Notes: generated by a model from the letters alone, not told the origin. A DNA stretch of 64,000 nucleotides from Thermoplasmata archaeon (GCA_021792355.1 JAJYUV010000004.1:1-64000); one strand, 5' to 3'; positions 30,139 to 39,286 are shown, counted from the first letter of the stretch. Program-made: numbers and translations.

Positions 30139-31339
30139 CCCTGAGGTTCTTTACCATGAGATTACGAGCAGTTTGAATATCGTAATTTCCCAGCAGGAAT
30201 GACAGCTTTGTGTAAGCAACCTCTGGGAGCATATCTTGGAGTGGGATCACACCAGCTTCAAGAAGGTTCCTACCAGTCGAGTAGACATCGAGATTGACAC
30301 TCCCATAAAGGCATTGCGTGGTCATCCCGATTATTTTCCCCTGGGAGACGTACTCCTTCACTCTGGGAACGAATCTATTAGAAATATGACCCAAGCCAGT
30401 TCCAGCTATTACAAGTCCATCATTGGTTTCTGCAAACTTGTGGAACAGCTCTTCGCTCAGCCCAGGATAGAAATAAAGAAGACCGACCCTTTCGCTAATC
30501 TTTTCATAAATCTTCATCGGTTTGTCATTAATTTTCTCATAACTTTTCCAATGTATTTCGAGGTCCTTGTCTATGGTGCCTATCGGCTCGGAATTGATGC
30601 TCTTAAAGGCATCTCTTCTGGAAGAATGCATCTTCCTCAACCTGACCCCAGAATGAATGGATAGACTGTCGTCGTTTGTGGATGCGTGCATCACAACACA
30701 GACTTGTCCAACATCGGACTGTGCGACCTTGACTGCACCCTTCAGGTTAAAAAAGGCATCGGAAGAAGGACGGTCTGGAGATCGTTGGGAAGCAGTAAAA
30801 ACCACAGGTGCCTTTGGATTTTCAATCAAGAATGAAAGTGCTGAAGAGGTAAAGGACAGAGTGTCAGTTCCGTGAGTTATTGTCACTCCTTCCCCCTGAC
30901 TGATCTTGTCGTACACTTTTTTCGCTATTCTGAGCCAATCAGTCTTTTTCATATCTTCTGAGAGAATGTTCAGTACGATTTCCGCTTCAATGGTTGCAAT
31001 CTTCGCCAGTTCTGGCTGAGCATAAAGCATCTCCTGGGACGTCTTGGCGGGCTTAACTGCCCCAGTTTCATAGTCGACATAACTTGCAATCGTTCCACCC
31101 GTCCCAAGCACAAAGACACGTTTCCCCTTCCCTGCTGGACTCTCTGCAAGGGGTATTTTCGGCACGTGCTTCGATAACAAGCGAATGGAACCTATACTGG
31201 AATTCTCAAGGGAAAGGTTGTAACCATTTTGAAGCTTGATCACTGTTATCCTTTCGTCCTTTGAAATGAACGTCCCTGAGAATGTTGATCCTTTCCAATT
31301 AATTTCTACTTTATCCCCCGATTCAAAAGCATCGGACAC
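30110..31339 (-). CDS. gatD: Glutamyl-tRNA(Gln) amidotransferase subunit D
   Basis: GatD is the asparaginase-like subunit that releases ammonia from glutamine or asparagine for GatE. After an N-terminal beta-barrel of about 75 residues come the two asparaginase signatures: VLGTGGTIASYVD with the first catalytic Thr, and VTITHGTDTLSFT with the Thr-Asp pair, plus the conserved catalytic Lys region. The 409-aa length is slightly below the usual 420-440. It is the first gene of the gatDE pair. Confidence 0.96.
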   Translation of the reverse strand: MSDAFESGDKVEINWKGSTFSGTFISKDERITVIKLQNGYNLSLENSSIGSIRLLSKHVPKIPLAESPAGKGKRVFVLGTGGTIASYVDYETGAVKPAKTSQEMLYAQPELAKIATIEAEIVLNILSEDMKKTDWLRIAKKVYDKISQGEGVTITHGTDTLSFTSSALSFLIENPKAPVVFTASQRSPDRPSSDAFFNLKGAVKVAQSDVGQVCVVMHASTNDDSLSIHSGVRLRKMHSSRRDAFKSINSEPIGTIDKDLEIHWKSYEKINDKPMKIYEKISERVGLLYFYPGLSEELFHKFAETNDGLVIAGTGLGHISNRFVPRVKEYVSQGKIIGMTTQCLYGSVNLDVYSTGRNLLEAGVIPLQDMLPEVAYTKLSFLLGNYDIQTARNLMVKNLRGEIAERRTE

Positions 31340-31701
31340 AATATGGGATGTTTAATTCATAAAAAAACTTGCTGTGGTCCGCTTCACTTTCGGATAGATG
31401 CATAACTTAGAAAAATAGTATGGCTGGAATTTAAAATTGAGGATGCAGCATAGTACAGTCGGAAATAACTCAGGGAGTGGTCTGTAAGACAGATTAATCA
31501 TAAACCTGATGGTGTCTCACCCTCTTCTTATCCAGAATGCATTCACTAGTCTCAGATTCAGAGGCAGTTTGGAACAGAGAACACGGTATTGCGGATTGGG
31601 CCTTTTCTGCGGAATCATAACCACCTTCCAAAGTTGTAGACTGGAATAGAACACAAGGATAATCTTTGGAAATGGTTTAATCGTAGTGTTAATTCAGTTT
31701 T
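31340..31701. other. Intergenic region between divergent gatD and nadM
   Basis: This stretch should hold promoters for both directions. The nadM side has a TATA-like GGTTTAAT (31674-31681). A small hairpin TCTGT-AAG-ACAGA lies at 31481-31493. I see no reading frame, tRNA or box C/D pattern that I can support. Confidence 0.45.
31674..31681 (+). promoter_or_regulatory. TATA-like box before nadM
   Basis: GGTTTAAT is centred about 25 bases before the nadM ATG at 31702, the spacing seen for leaderless archaeal genes. Confidence 0.4.
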
Positions 31702-32220
31702 ATGCGTCCCTTACTAATCGGACGATTTCAGCCGTTCCATAATGGCCATATGTGGCTTGCAAGGAAGATTATCAATGAGTATGGCTCCATTATCATTGGT
31801 ATTGGGAGTGCTCAGGAGTCTCACACGCTCGCAAATCCGTTTACCGCAGGTGAAAGGCAGTACATGATACAGAGAGCTATGGAATCAAATTCTATTCACG
31901 ACTATTACTTGGTTCCCATCGAGGACCTATACAGGAACAGCCTATGGGTCAGCCATATACTATCTCTTACGCCACCCTTTGACATCGCAATTTCTGGTAA
32001 CCCTCTCGTCAAGAGACTGTTCCATGAAGCAGGGAAAAATGTTCTCGAACCAGAGATGAAGTCAAGAGAATCGTATTCAGGTAGGGAGATTAGGAGAAAG
32101 ATTATAGCAGGAGAAAGGTGGGACGACCTGGTACCGGATGCAGTTTACAAAGTAATTTTGGAAATAGACGGAGTGAAACGACTCCAGGACCTCTCAAAGA
32201 CCGATGAAGTTAATAGGTGA
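31702..32220 (+). CDS. nadM: Nicotinamide-nucleotide adenylyltransferase, archaeal NadM
   Basis: The 172-aa enzyme joins NMN and ATP to make NAD. The nucleotidyltransferase motif GRFQPFHNGHMWLARKII begins at residue 7, with the HxGH-type His pair. The late SYSGREIRRKIIAGERW corresponds to the ISGTxxR-like motif of the family. Length is typical. It overlaps the start of the rpoL reading frame by four bases. Confidence 0.95.
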   Translation: MRPLLIGRFQPFHNGHMWLARKIINEYGSIIIGIGSAQESHTLANPFTAGERQYMIQRAMESNSIHDYYLVPIEDLYRNSLWVSHILSLTPPFDIAISGNPLVKRLFHEAGKNVLEPEMKSRESYSGREIRRKIIAGERWDDLVPDAVYKVILEIDGVKRLQDLSKTDEVNR

Positions 32221-32522
32221 ATAAAAATCAGGTTAAAATGAAAGAAATGGAATTTGTGGTTGTAGACAAAGGGAAGGATTTTATCGTATATGAGGTACTC
32301 CATAATGACAATACTATCCTCCGGCCACTGATTGAGGAAATTGAGAATGACAGCATGGTCGAGAATGTCAGATATTATTTCGAACATCCATATCTTTCTA
32401 ATCCTAAAGTTCATATCAAGGTGAAACAGGGCAAACCCCAGGCGGCCCTGAAAAGAAGCCTAAGAAGAATGGAAAAAATTTATGAGAACTTGTACGGGCA
32501 GTACAAGAAGTTAGACTCTTAG
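32217..32522 (+). CDS. rpoL: DNA-directed RNA polymerase subunit L (Rpo11)
   Basis: Rpo11 pairs with Rpo3 to form the assembly platform of archaeal RNA polymerase, like eukaryotic Rpb11. The 101-aa product shows the NTILRPLIEEIENDSMVENV segment, then YYFEHPYLSNPKVHIKVKQG with the family H-P-x-x-x-N/D-P pattern, and a basic C-terminal helix (ALKRSLRRMEKIYENL). The first seven residues may be extra: ATG 32238 (MKEMEF) is also possible. Co-transcribed with nadM. Confidence 0.92.
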   Translation: MNKNQVKMKEMEFVVVDKGKDFIVYEVLHNDNTILRPLIEEIENDSMVENVRYYFEHPYLSNPKVHIKVKQGKPQAALKRSLRRMEKIYENLYGQYKKLDS

Positions 32523-32551
32523 CTTCGCAACTACAATTGCGAGTTATGAAA

Positions 32552-32560
32552 GTTTTTATC
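32552..32560 (+). promoter_or_regulatory. TATA-like box before the PAC2-family gene
   Basis: GTTTTTATC is centred about 25 bases before the ATG at 32581. This suggests the gene has its own leaderless transcript although it follows rpoL closely. Confidence 0.4.
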
Positions 32561-32580
32561 TGCATTACTGATACGATTCT

Positions 32581-33324
32581 ATGTACCACTCGGATCCTCA
32601 AGTCATAGAAATAGACAAGTTTGTGTCCAATAATCCTCTCGTAATACTCGGATTCGTCGAATCGACCACTCTGGGACTTCTAACATCGTCGTACATCATA
32701 GAACAGATCGAACTCCATCAAATTGCGCAGATCAAGAGCGTCCATATACCACCTGTGACTGTGTTTGTGGGCGGAAAGATGAGGACCCCATTTAGGATAT
32801 ACGGAAATAAAGAGGGTACTATAATGGTAATTACTTGTGAAGTTCCTGTTGACGATGAAGGACTGTACGAAATATCATCAGTCCTCGTGAAGTGGCTCGA
32901 AGGGATAAACCCAAGTCAGATCATTGTCATTGACGGGATCCCTGCAAAGGGTCTTCTGGACAAGAGGACGGTATATGCTGCAGCAGAATCGACTCTGTTA
33001 AAGAAACTCTCTGGAATAGGAGTAGAAAGTGCAGGTTCCGCAATCATTTCAGGTATAGGTGGAGCCCTTATCAACGAGTCCATCGGCAAGAAGATTAGTT
33101 CGTTGTCTTTGATGACAGAGACATCCATAGACATACCAGATCCTGGCGCGGTTTTATCGATTGTCGAGGTGCTGAACAAGGGATTCGGACTGAAGATTGG
33201 CACTGACATTCTTGAAGAATCAGTGAAAAAGCTTCAAGAACAGACCAACGAGATCATCGGTAAGTTCAATCAGATTCAGAAGGACAAGGCACAGAAATCG
33301 CCCGAGCAGTCGATGTACGTTTAG
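32581..33324 (+). CDS. Proteasome assembly chaperone family protein (PAC2-like, COG2047)
   Basis: The 247-aa protein matches the archaeal PAC2 family, related to eukaryotic proteasome assembly chaperones. Landmarks are VILGFVESTTLGLLTSSYII near the start, a middle IIVIDGIPAKGLLD segment, GAIISG-like SAIISGIGGALINES, and DIPDPGAVLSIVEVLN. The charged C-terminal tail (residues 215-247) looks helical. A chaperone role in archaea is inferred from the family and not shown here. Confidence 0.88.
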   Translation: MYHSDPQVIEIDKFVSNNPLVILGFVESTTLGLLTSSYIIEQIELHQIAQIKSVHIPPVTVFVGGKMRTPFRIYGNKEGTIMVITCEVPVDDEGLYEISSVLVKWLEGINPSQIIVIDGIPAKGLLDKRTVYAAAESTLLKKLSGIGVESAGSAIISGIGGALINESIGKKISSLSLMTETSIDIPDPGAVLSIVEVLNKGFGLKIGTDILEESVKKLQEQTNEIIGKFNQIQKDKAQKSPEQSMYV

Positions 33325-33369
33325 TGCAGTGATAGACAATCCATCTTTAATCCTTTGGAAAGATCTGGC

Positions 33370-33846
33370 ATGGTGCTCAACATCTCGGTGATTGGAGGAA
33401 GCGAAATCCCCCAAGAAACGTGTGAAATTGCAAAAGAAGTTGGAAGACTTCTTGCCAAATCCGGTGTGACCGTTTTCTGTGGTGGATTGACCGGAGTAAT
33501 GGAATGCGTTGCAAAGGGCGTAAGGGAAGAGAACGGACTGGTTATAGGGATACTGCCTGGTAACAGGTCTGAAGACGGAAACAAGTATCTATCAGCCGCT
33601 ATTCCCACAGGTCTGGGTTACGCCAGGAATTTCTTGGTAGTAAGGGCTGGCAAGGTCGTGATAGCTATCGACGGATCGACAGGTACAATTTCAGAGGCCT
33701 CATTTGCGCTTGCTGAGGGTAAGAACGTAATCGCAATAGATGGCATGGAACTTACTCCAAAGAAGAAAAGCGAGGGAAGATATATAAGAGTCAAGACTCC
33801 CAGAGAAGCAGTAGATCTTGCAATAAAACTAGCATCGGAAGTCTAG
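33370..33846 (+). CDS. LOG-like Rossmann protein (TIGR00725 type)
   Basis: The 158-aa protein has a Rossmann-like fold related to LOG/lysine-decarboxylase-like proteins: SVIGGSEIPQETCEIAKEVG, the CGGLTGVMECVAKGV nucleotide-type loop, ILPGNRSEDGN, and GSTGTISEASFALAEGKNVI where the family has PGG-x-GT-x-x-E. In other branches LOG proteins release cytokinin bases from nucleotides, but the archaeal role is unknown. The ATG at 33370 is preferred over an earlier codon because a CTTTAAT box lies about 23 bases upstream. Confidence 0.85.
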   Translation: MVLNISVIGGSEIPQETCEIAKEVGRLLAKSGVTVFCGGLTGVMECVAKGVREENGLVIGILPGNRSEDGNKYLSAAIPTGLGYARNFLVVRAGKVVIAIDGSTGTISEASFALAEGKNVIAIDGMELTPKKKSEGRYIRVKTPREAVDLAIKLASEV

Positions 33847-33920
33847 CTTAGAGTCATTGTGCGAAGTTAATGGGAGACCGAGAGTAAAATCCGTTATATC
33901 AAGTATGCAATATTCGTAAA

Positions 33921-33930
33921 TGTTTATTAA
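33921..33930 (+). promoter_or_regulatory. TATA-like box before glyA
   Basis: TGTTTATTAA is centred 26 bases before the ATG at 33951, which supports that start over the TTG six bases earlier and implies a leaderless message. Confidence 0.5.
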
Positions 33931-33950
33931 TTCATTTTGACTGTTTGTAT

Positions 33951-35234
33951 ATGTCATCCAATTCCTTCCTGAATGAAGCTCTGTGGATTAGACAAAAAGC
34001 GGTAGAACATACAGAATTGTTCAAGAATTCGATACCACTAATTGCAAGCGAAAATCTGATGAGCCCTCTCACGAAGGAGATGGTAATCTCGGATTTTAAC
34101 AACAGGTATGCAGAGGGTCTTCCGGGTCATAGATATTACCAGGGGAACAAGATTGTAGACGAAATGGAAACAAGAGTTGAAGAACTGGTCAAGACGTTGT
34201 TCAGGTCAAAGCAAGCAGACGTTAGGCCCATATCTGGAACCAATGCTAACCAAGCGCTCGTGTTTGCTTTTCTGCAGCCCGGAGAAACGATCCTGACCCC
34301 CAGCCTTGATTCAGGTGCACACATTTCTTCGGCCCAGTTTGGAGCGGTTGGAATGAGGGGATGCAACATAAAGAACATGGCATTCGACACGGAACTTATG
34401 AGAGTAGACATAGATGGAACTAGAAAGGCAATACTTTCAGAAAAACCTAAAGTAGTGTTGTTTGGTTTTTCAGTATTCCTATTTCCGGCTCCTATCAAAG
34501 AACTCAAGGATACGATCGACGAAGTTGGAAGCACGGTATGGTACGACGGAGCCCACGTACTCGGACTGATAGCTGGCAAAAGGTTTCAGGATCCTATTAG
34601 AGAAGGCGCAGACGTAATCTCTGGTAGCACGCACAAGACTTTCCCCGGGCCCCAACATGGAGTCATAGTTGGAAACACAGCCGATGAAAAGTGGAAAAAA
34701 GTGAGGAGAGGGGTCTTTCCAGGGGTCATATCGAACCATCACATAGGAGCAATGGCTGGCCTTGGGCTCACTGCTGCAGAGATGATGGAGTTTGGAGAAT
34801 CTTACGCATCGGCTATAATAGAAAATGCCAAGACGCTTGGGAAGGAACTGTACTCCAGGGGGTTCAATGTCCTCGCTGAAAAGAGTGGGTTTACTGAGAG
34901 CCACACGCTTCTTATAGATGTAAAGAAGCAAGGGGGAGGGAGACAAGTTGCCGAAGTGCTAGAAAGGAACTTCATAATACTAAACAAGAATATGATCCCT
35001 GGAGATGACAATACTAAAGCCCAGAATCCATCAGGAATAAGAATCGGCACACAGGAGGCAACCAGAATAGGAATGGGGAAGGGTGAGATGTCCCATATTG
35101 CAGACCTGATTTATAGAGCGGTGAAGGGTGCAGACGTAAGAGAGGAAGTCTTAGAGCTGAAGAGAGAGTTTCAGGAAGTCAAGTACTGTTATGGAAAGGA
35201 GAACGGATACGATTTCGTAGAACTGTATCATTAG
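33951..35234 (+). CDS. glyA: Serine hydroxymethyltransferase
   Basis: This pyridoxal-phosphate enzyme interconverts serine and glycine and passes one-carbon units to a folate or pterin carrier. Landmarks are PLIASENLMSP near the N terminus, YAEGLPGHRYYQG, WYDGAHVLGL, and the PLP-binding Lys229 in SGSTHKTFPGPQHG. Length of 427 aa from ATG 33951 is normal. MptE in this window, if it makes a pterin carrier, would fit with it, but that link is inference. Confidence 0.96.
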   Translation: MSSNSFLNEALWIRQKAVEHTELFKNSIPLIASENLMSPLTKEMVISDFNNRYAEGLPGHRYYQGNKIVDEMETRVEELVKTLFRSKQADVRPISGTNANQALVFAFLQPGETILTPSLDSGAHISSAQFGAVGMRGCNIKNMAFDTELMRVDIDGTRKAILSEKPKVVLFGFSVFLFPAPIKELKDTIDEVGSTVWYDGAHVLGLIAGKRFQDPIREGADVISGSTHKTFPGPQHGVIVGNTADEKWKKVRRGVFPGVISNHHIGAMAGLGLTAAEMMEFGESYASAIIENAKTLGKELYSRGFNVLAEKSGFTESHTLLIDVKKQGGGRQVAEVLERNFIILNKNMIPGDDNTKAQNPSGIRIGTQEATRIGMGKGEMSHIADLIYRAVKGADVREEVLELKREFQEVKYCYGKENGYDFVELYH

Positions 35235-35289
35235 GGACTAGTAGACCATGCAAAGATAAATTAAATTAGTCTCCGATACTTGCCTCTTG

Positions 35290-35826
35290 ATGACCACTCT
35301 GAGTGATTCCTTTGATTACATAATGCGTAATTTCGAGAACCTGAAAGAGCTGGACGAGGAGATCGTTAGCAAAGTGAGCAAGGTACTCCTTGAATCAAGA
35401 AACATATTTGTCTACGGAGTCGGAAGGTCCGGAATTGTGGGAAGGATGTTCGCCATGAGGCTCGTACAAATGGGACTTCAGGCGTACTTTGTGGGGGAAA
35501 CTATTGCTCCAGTCGTTACCGATAAAGATTCCGTCGTTTTATTGTCTGGAACCGGAGAGACGCAGGGGGCACTGCTTGTTGCTCAAATCTGCAGACGGGT
35601 GAATGCAAAGATAATATCGATAACATCATCAACGGACAACTCGATTTATAAAGCAAGCGATCTGAAGATAGTTCTCAGGACGAACAAATCATCGGATCTT
35701 GCACCTCTGGGTACTCTTTTTGAAGCTTCCTGTCACGTGTTGTTAGATTCGATTGTGGCCGTACTTATGAACGAGAAGGGGGAAAAGGAAGCTGATCTGA
35801 GAAAGAGACACGCCATCTGGCTATAA
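35290..35826 (+). CDS. hxlB: 6-phospho-3-hexuloisomerase (SIS domain)
   Basis: The 178-aa SIS-domain protein matches archaeal PHI. It has NIFVYGVGRSGIVGRMFAMR, VVTDKDSVVLLSGTGETQGA with the family SG-x-T-x-x-x sugar-phosphate loop, and the late DLAPLGTLFEASCHVLLDS. PHI interconverts 3-hexulose-6-phosphate and fructose-6-phosphate and normally works with hexulose-phosphate synthase. No hps gene is adjacent or in this window, so the pathway partner is unseen. ATG 35290 is chosen over the preceding TTG. tyrS follows 33 bases later. Confidence 0.88.
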   Translation: MTTLSDSFDYIMRNFENLKELDEEIVSKVSKVLLESRNIFVYGVGRSGIVGRMFAMRLVQMGLQAYFVGETIAPVVTDKDSVVLLSGTGETQGALLVAQICRRVNAKIISITSSTDNSIYKASDLKIVLRTNKSSDLAPLGTLFEASCHVLLDSIVAVLMNEKGEKEADLRKRHAIWL

Positions 35827-35859
35827 CAAAAATGAAATAAAGCGACTCTCTCCAGAATT

Positions 35860-36864
35860 ATGCTAAAAGACCTGTCCAGGCTGGAATCAGTTGTTCAAGA
35901 AGTGATTACTCACGAAGAATTGAGCGCACTTGATACAGCCAAAGGGTACTGCGGTTTTGAACCATCGGGTCCCATCCATCTTGGGACGGGTCTCTTGTGG
36001 ACGAACATTATGAACGTTGCAGCGGATGCTGGAATTGAGATGACGGTACTTCTCGCAGACTGGCACGCGGCAATCAATGATAAATTTGGAGGAGACCTGG
36101 AAAAAATAAGAAGAAATGCCGAATACATGAGGGAGGGATTTCTTTCTCTGGGCCTAAGTCATAAAGTAAAGTTCCTCTATGCTTCAGAATTAGTAGCCAG
36201 CTCTGATTATTGGGCCCTGCTGCTGAGAGTGGCAAAAGCCCTCACAATATCCAGGATAAAACGCGCTCTACCAATACTAGGAAGGAGCGAGGAGGATGCT
36301 GACAAGGACTCGTCGAAACTCATATATCCAATGATGCAGGCGACAGATATTTTTTACATGGATCTGGACGTTGCATTCGGAGGAATGGATCAACGACACG
36401 TTCACATGCTGGCAAGGGATATTCATAAGAAGGTAGGCAAGAAGGGATTTGTCGCTATACACAGCCCGTTGATATCTTCTCTCAAGGGAGGTAACAGGAT
36501 GGATCCTATGAACAAGATGAGCAAGAGCAAGGCTGATTCCGCCGTGTTCATCCACGATTCTCCAGAGGATATTTCAAGGAAGATCAGATCAGCTTTCTGT
36601 CCTGAGAAGACTGTCGAAGGTAACCCAATTCTTCAAATTTACAAGAATATCATTTTCAATTTCTACAATGACGGAGTGGCCATAGGCGAAAGGGAAGAAT
36701 ACGGATCTTACGGGGATATGGAGAGAGATTTTGTCGATGGCAAGATTCACCCTGCAGATCTCAAGGACAGCCTCTCTCAAAAACTGATAAGCATCCTAGA
36801 ACCATCTAGGAAATATTTTGAGAGTGATCACAAGAGGAGAGTGCTAATGGAGGAATTTAAATGA
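35860..36864 (+). CDS. tyrS: Tyrosyl-tRNA synthetase, archaeal type
   Basis: The 334-aa class I synthetase charges tRNA-Tyr. The HIGH-like motif is in GFEPSGPIHLGTG (about 29-41), the middle has DIFYMDLDVAFGGMDQRHVH for tyrosine binding, and KMSKSK gives the ATP loop (about 218-223). It lacks the bacterial C-terminal S4 domain, as archaeal TyrRS does. Its stop overlaps the dys start by four bases. Confidence 0.96.
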   Translation: MLKDLSRLESVVQEVITHEELSALDTAKGYCGFEPSGPIHLGTGLLWTNIMNVAADAGIEMTVLLADWHAAINDKFGGDLEKIRRNAEYMREGFLSLGLSHKVKFLYASELVASSDYWALLLRVAKALTISRIKRALPILGRSEEDADKDSSKLIYPMMQATDIFYMDLDVAFGGMDQRHVHMLARDIHKKVGKKGFVAIHSPLISSLKGGNRMDPMNKMSKSKADSAVFIHDSPEDISRKIRSAFCPEKTVEGNPILQIYKNIIFNFYNDGVAIGEREEYGSYGDMERDFVDGKIHPADLKDSLSQKLISILEPSRKYFESDHKRRVLMEEFK

Positions 36865-37772
36865 GGCCCGTAGAAGACATTCGAATTAAGAAAGGAATGA
36901 AGGTGTCGGAACTAATGGACCAGTTCGCAAGTTCCGGAGGATTTACTGCCCCAAAACTTGGAGCAGCCGTAGAGATCATAAGAGAAATGAGGAAGAACAA
37001 GGTAGAAACTTTCCTCAGTTTTACGGCAGACATAGTCTCGACTGGTACGAGAGGAGTGATTGTAGAGCTCATAAACTCTGGAATTATCAATCACATAATT
37101 ACTACCGCAGGGACAGTTGATCACGATCTTGCGAGATCTTACAAGAACTACTACCGCGGGGATTTCATGCTCAACGATGGTCAGCTTCTGAAAGAGAAAA
37201 AATACAGGTTGGGGAACGTGGTCATTCCGCAGGACCATTACGGGAAGGTCATGGAGGAGAAGATGATGCCTTTCCTGGGTAGAGAGTATGAGAAGAAGAA
37301 AAAGTGGGCAATCAGTGATCTCCTCAGAGACCTTGGAAAAGAGATGAAGGCGGGTTCCATACTGAACTCTGCATATCAAAAAGGGGTAGACATATTCATT
37401 CCAGGCTATACTGATGGTTCATTCGGTGCACAACTTTGGTCGTTCTGGGAAATGAATAGGGATTTTTCTATAGATTCCTTGGAGGATGAGCACCGGCTCA
37501 GTGAAATCATGTTCAATTCTACCAAAGGCAAGATGGGAGCAATAATTGTTGGAGGAGGGATATCGAAACACCATGTCATTTGGTGGAACCAGTTCCGTGG
37601 CGGTCTTGATTATGCTGTATACATAACGACCGCTCAGGAATTTGATGGAAGCCTTTCGGGTGCCCAGCCTAGAGAAGCGGTTTCGTGGGGGAAAATAAAA
37701 CCAAAAGCAAAGCAGGTGCTGATCGAGGGGGAGGCAACAGTAATTCTTCCCCTCATAGTTTCGTCTCTCTGA
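36861..37772 (+). CDS. dys: Deoxyhypusine synthase
   Basis: This enzyme transfers a butylamine group from spermidine to a lysine of translation factor aIF5A. The 303-aa sequence has FLSFTADIVSTGTRGVI, the spermidine and NAD segments IPGYTDGSFGAQLWSFW, and the active-site Lys in GGGISKHHVIWWNQFRGG, followed by DYAVYITTAQEFDGSLSGA. All conserved blocks are present. Coupled to tyrS by an ATGA overlap. Confidence 0.96.
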   Translation: MRPVEDIRIKKGMKVSELMDQFASSGGFTAPKLGAAVEIIREMRKNKVETFLSFTADIVSTGTRGVIVELINSGIINHIITTAGTVDHDLARSYKNYYRGDFMLNDGQLLKEKKYRLGNVVIPQDHYGKVMEEKMMPFLGREYEKKKKWAISDLLRDLGKEMKAGSILNSAYQKGVDIFIPGYTDGSFGAQLWSFWEMNRDFSIDSLEDEHRLSEIMFNSTKGKMGAIIVGGGISKHHVIWWNQFRGGLDYAVYITTAQEFDGSLSGAQPREAVSWGKIKPKAKQVLIEGEATVILPLIVSSL

Positions 37773-37775
37773 GAC

Positions 37776-38522
37776 TTATACAAATCTGTAACTGAAGGAT
37801 CGTGAATCCAACATTTTCTTCAGCGCATTCTTCTGTAATGAATCGAACGATTTTCCTTCTATCAGGAAGCCCTCTGCACCTATGGTTTTTCGATACATCT
37901 CTGATAGCGAATCCGGAGTGAGAGAGGCAAATCGGTACTTTGAGGCTATGTGACCGAAAGCCACACCCTCGTTCATAGCAAGCTTGGTAAATTTACTGGA
38001 GTAGTGCATCCCTCCGATTCCGCAATGGATACTCGCATCTTCATCAAACGATTCATAAATAGACCTCGCCATCAGATATCCGATCTCCTTATCCTTGTAC
38101 TCTGATTCACTCGAACCTATCTCTACGAAGAGAAGCGGATTTTCTGAATAGGGCCCATGATGCGTGGCTTCGTACGTGATTTCGAATCCCAAGTTCTTTG
38201 CATACTTATTGATATTTAGCAGGACCCCTCTTGCGTATTTTGCATCGTAGAGAGTCATTTTGTTCTTTTCACCCCCATATTCGTTCGTGTCGAAGTTGCC
38301 TGCAGCGTGGACAGTAAGACTCCTTATGTTCTTTAGACTTTTATGCTGACTCGGGATTATAATCAGTTCACCGCTCCGTGCGTTTGCTACCTTTTCTGGA
38401 TAGTCGTGATAGATTGGATGTTCTTTCAACGGGATTACGTCTACTGAGAAATTTTTCTCAAGGAAATAACTAATGTTACTACCAGCGACGTCATCGCTTC
38501 CATATACAACTTTCATCACCAT
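37776..38522 (-). CDS. dtdA: D-aminoacyl-tRNA deacylase, archaeal DTD2 type
   Basis: DTD2 removes D-amino acids mistakenly attached to tRNA. Family landmarks are SQHKSLKNIRSLTVHAAGNF, YEATHHGPYSENPLLFVEIG with the His-His-Gly-Pro motif, and HCGIGGMHYSSKFTKLA. Length of 248 aa is slightly short but complete. Either ATG 38522 or ATG 38516 could be the start; the second is better placed for a TATA-like TTTAAAT about 24 bases upstream, shared with the divergent phosphoribosyltransferase gene. Confidence 0.93.
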   Translation of the reverse strand: MVMKVVYGSDDVAGSNISYFLEKNFSVDVIPLKEHPIYHDYPEKVANARSGELIIIPSQHKSLKNIRSLTVHAAGNFDTNEYGGEKNKMTLYDAKYARGVLLNINKYAKNLGFEITYEATHHGPYSENPLLFVEIGSSESEYKDKEIGYLMARSIYESFDEDASIHCGIGGMHYSSKFTKLAMNEGVAFGHIASKYRFASLTPDSLSEMYRKTIGAEGFLIEGKSFDSLQKNALKKMLDSRSFSYRFV

Positions 38523-38532
38523 TGATTGAAAA

Positions 38533-38550
38533 TCTATTTAAATTCTTTTA
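38533..38550. promoter_or_regulatory. Shared AT-rich promoter region between dtdA and the phosphoribosyltransferase gene
   Basis: CTATTTAAATTCTTTTAT is nearly all A/T and contains the symmetric TTTAAA. It lies about 24 bases upstream of the dtdA ATG at 38516 and about 85 bases upstream of the plus-strand ATG at 38627, so it could serve either or both. Confidence 0.4.
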
Positions 38551-38626
38551 TGCAATCTGGTCTGACCAATACATCAATTCTCTAAAGGAAATCCAAAAGA
38601 ACTTTAATGAAAAGAAACTTTGTGAA

Positions 38627-39286
38627 ATGATGCAAATGGATTCCCAAAGAGTCCCGTCAAGGATCGTCAGCTGGGAAGAAATTGAGAGATGGGCGGAGAT
38701 AATTGTCGAAAAGATTGGAGGATTCAAGTTTGATTGCGTAATCTCCGTGATCAGGGGAGGGCTCGTCCCAGCCAGGATCGTGGCAGACTATCTGAGCATA
38801 AAAGACATTTTCACCCTCAAGACCGAACACTGGGGGATCACAGCGACTCCGGATGGTAAAGCCGCTGTCACTTACCCGATAGTGAAAGATCTCACTGGGA
38901 GATCTGTCCTGATCGTCGACGACATAACAGACACGGGTCAATCCATCAGACTTGCCATTGAAGCTACAATGCAGAAGAATCCTAAGGTTGTAAAGACGGC
39001 GACATTCCTTCACATAAACAAATCTGAGATCACTCCCGACTATTATGCAGAAGAGATAACTGCGGACAACTGGAAATGGTTCATTTTCCCTTGGAACAAG
39101 AAGGAAGATTTCAGGAATTTGATACTCAACTGTATAGGCGGTCCATCAAATAATGATGAAGTCATCACTTGTCTGGAAAAGAAGAATGACCTGTTCATCA
39201 CCAGAAGAGAATATCAAGAAACCCTATCGTGGTTGGAACAGAATAACAAGATCAAGATCAGAGAGGGAAGAATTACAAGAGTTTAG
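38627..39286 (+). CDS. Phosphoribosyltransferase family protein
   Basis: The core has the PRPP-binding signature VLIVDDITDTGQSI and an earlier VISVIRGGLVPARIVADYL loop, typical of type I phosphoribosyltransferases of the xanthine/hypoxanthine-guanine kind. About 80 C-terminal residues (from WFIFPWNKKEDFRNLI) extend beyond the fold and may form a small helical domain. A TTG at 38522 would add 35 residues, but they overlap the promoter-like AT tract, so ATG 38627 is preferred. The purine-salvage substrate is not determined. It converges with arcC by a four-base overlap. Confidence 0.85.
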   Translation: MMQMDSQRVPSRIVSWEEIERWAEIIVEKIGGFKFDCVISVIRGGLVPARIVADYLSIKDIFTLKTEHWGITATPDGKAAVTYPIVKDLTGRSVLIVDDITDTGQSIRLAIEATMQKNPKVVKTATFLHINKSEITPDYYAEEITADNWKWFIFPWNKKEDFRNLILNCIGGPSNNDEVITCLEKKNDLFITRREYQETLSWLEQNNKIKIREGRITRV

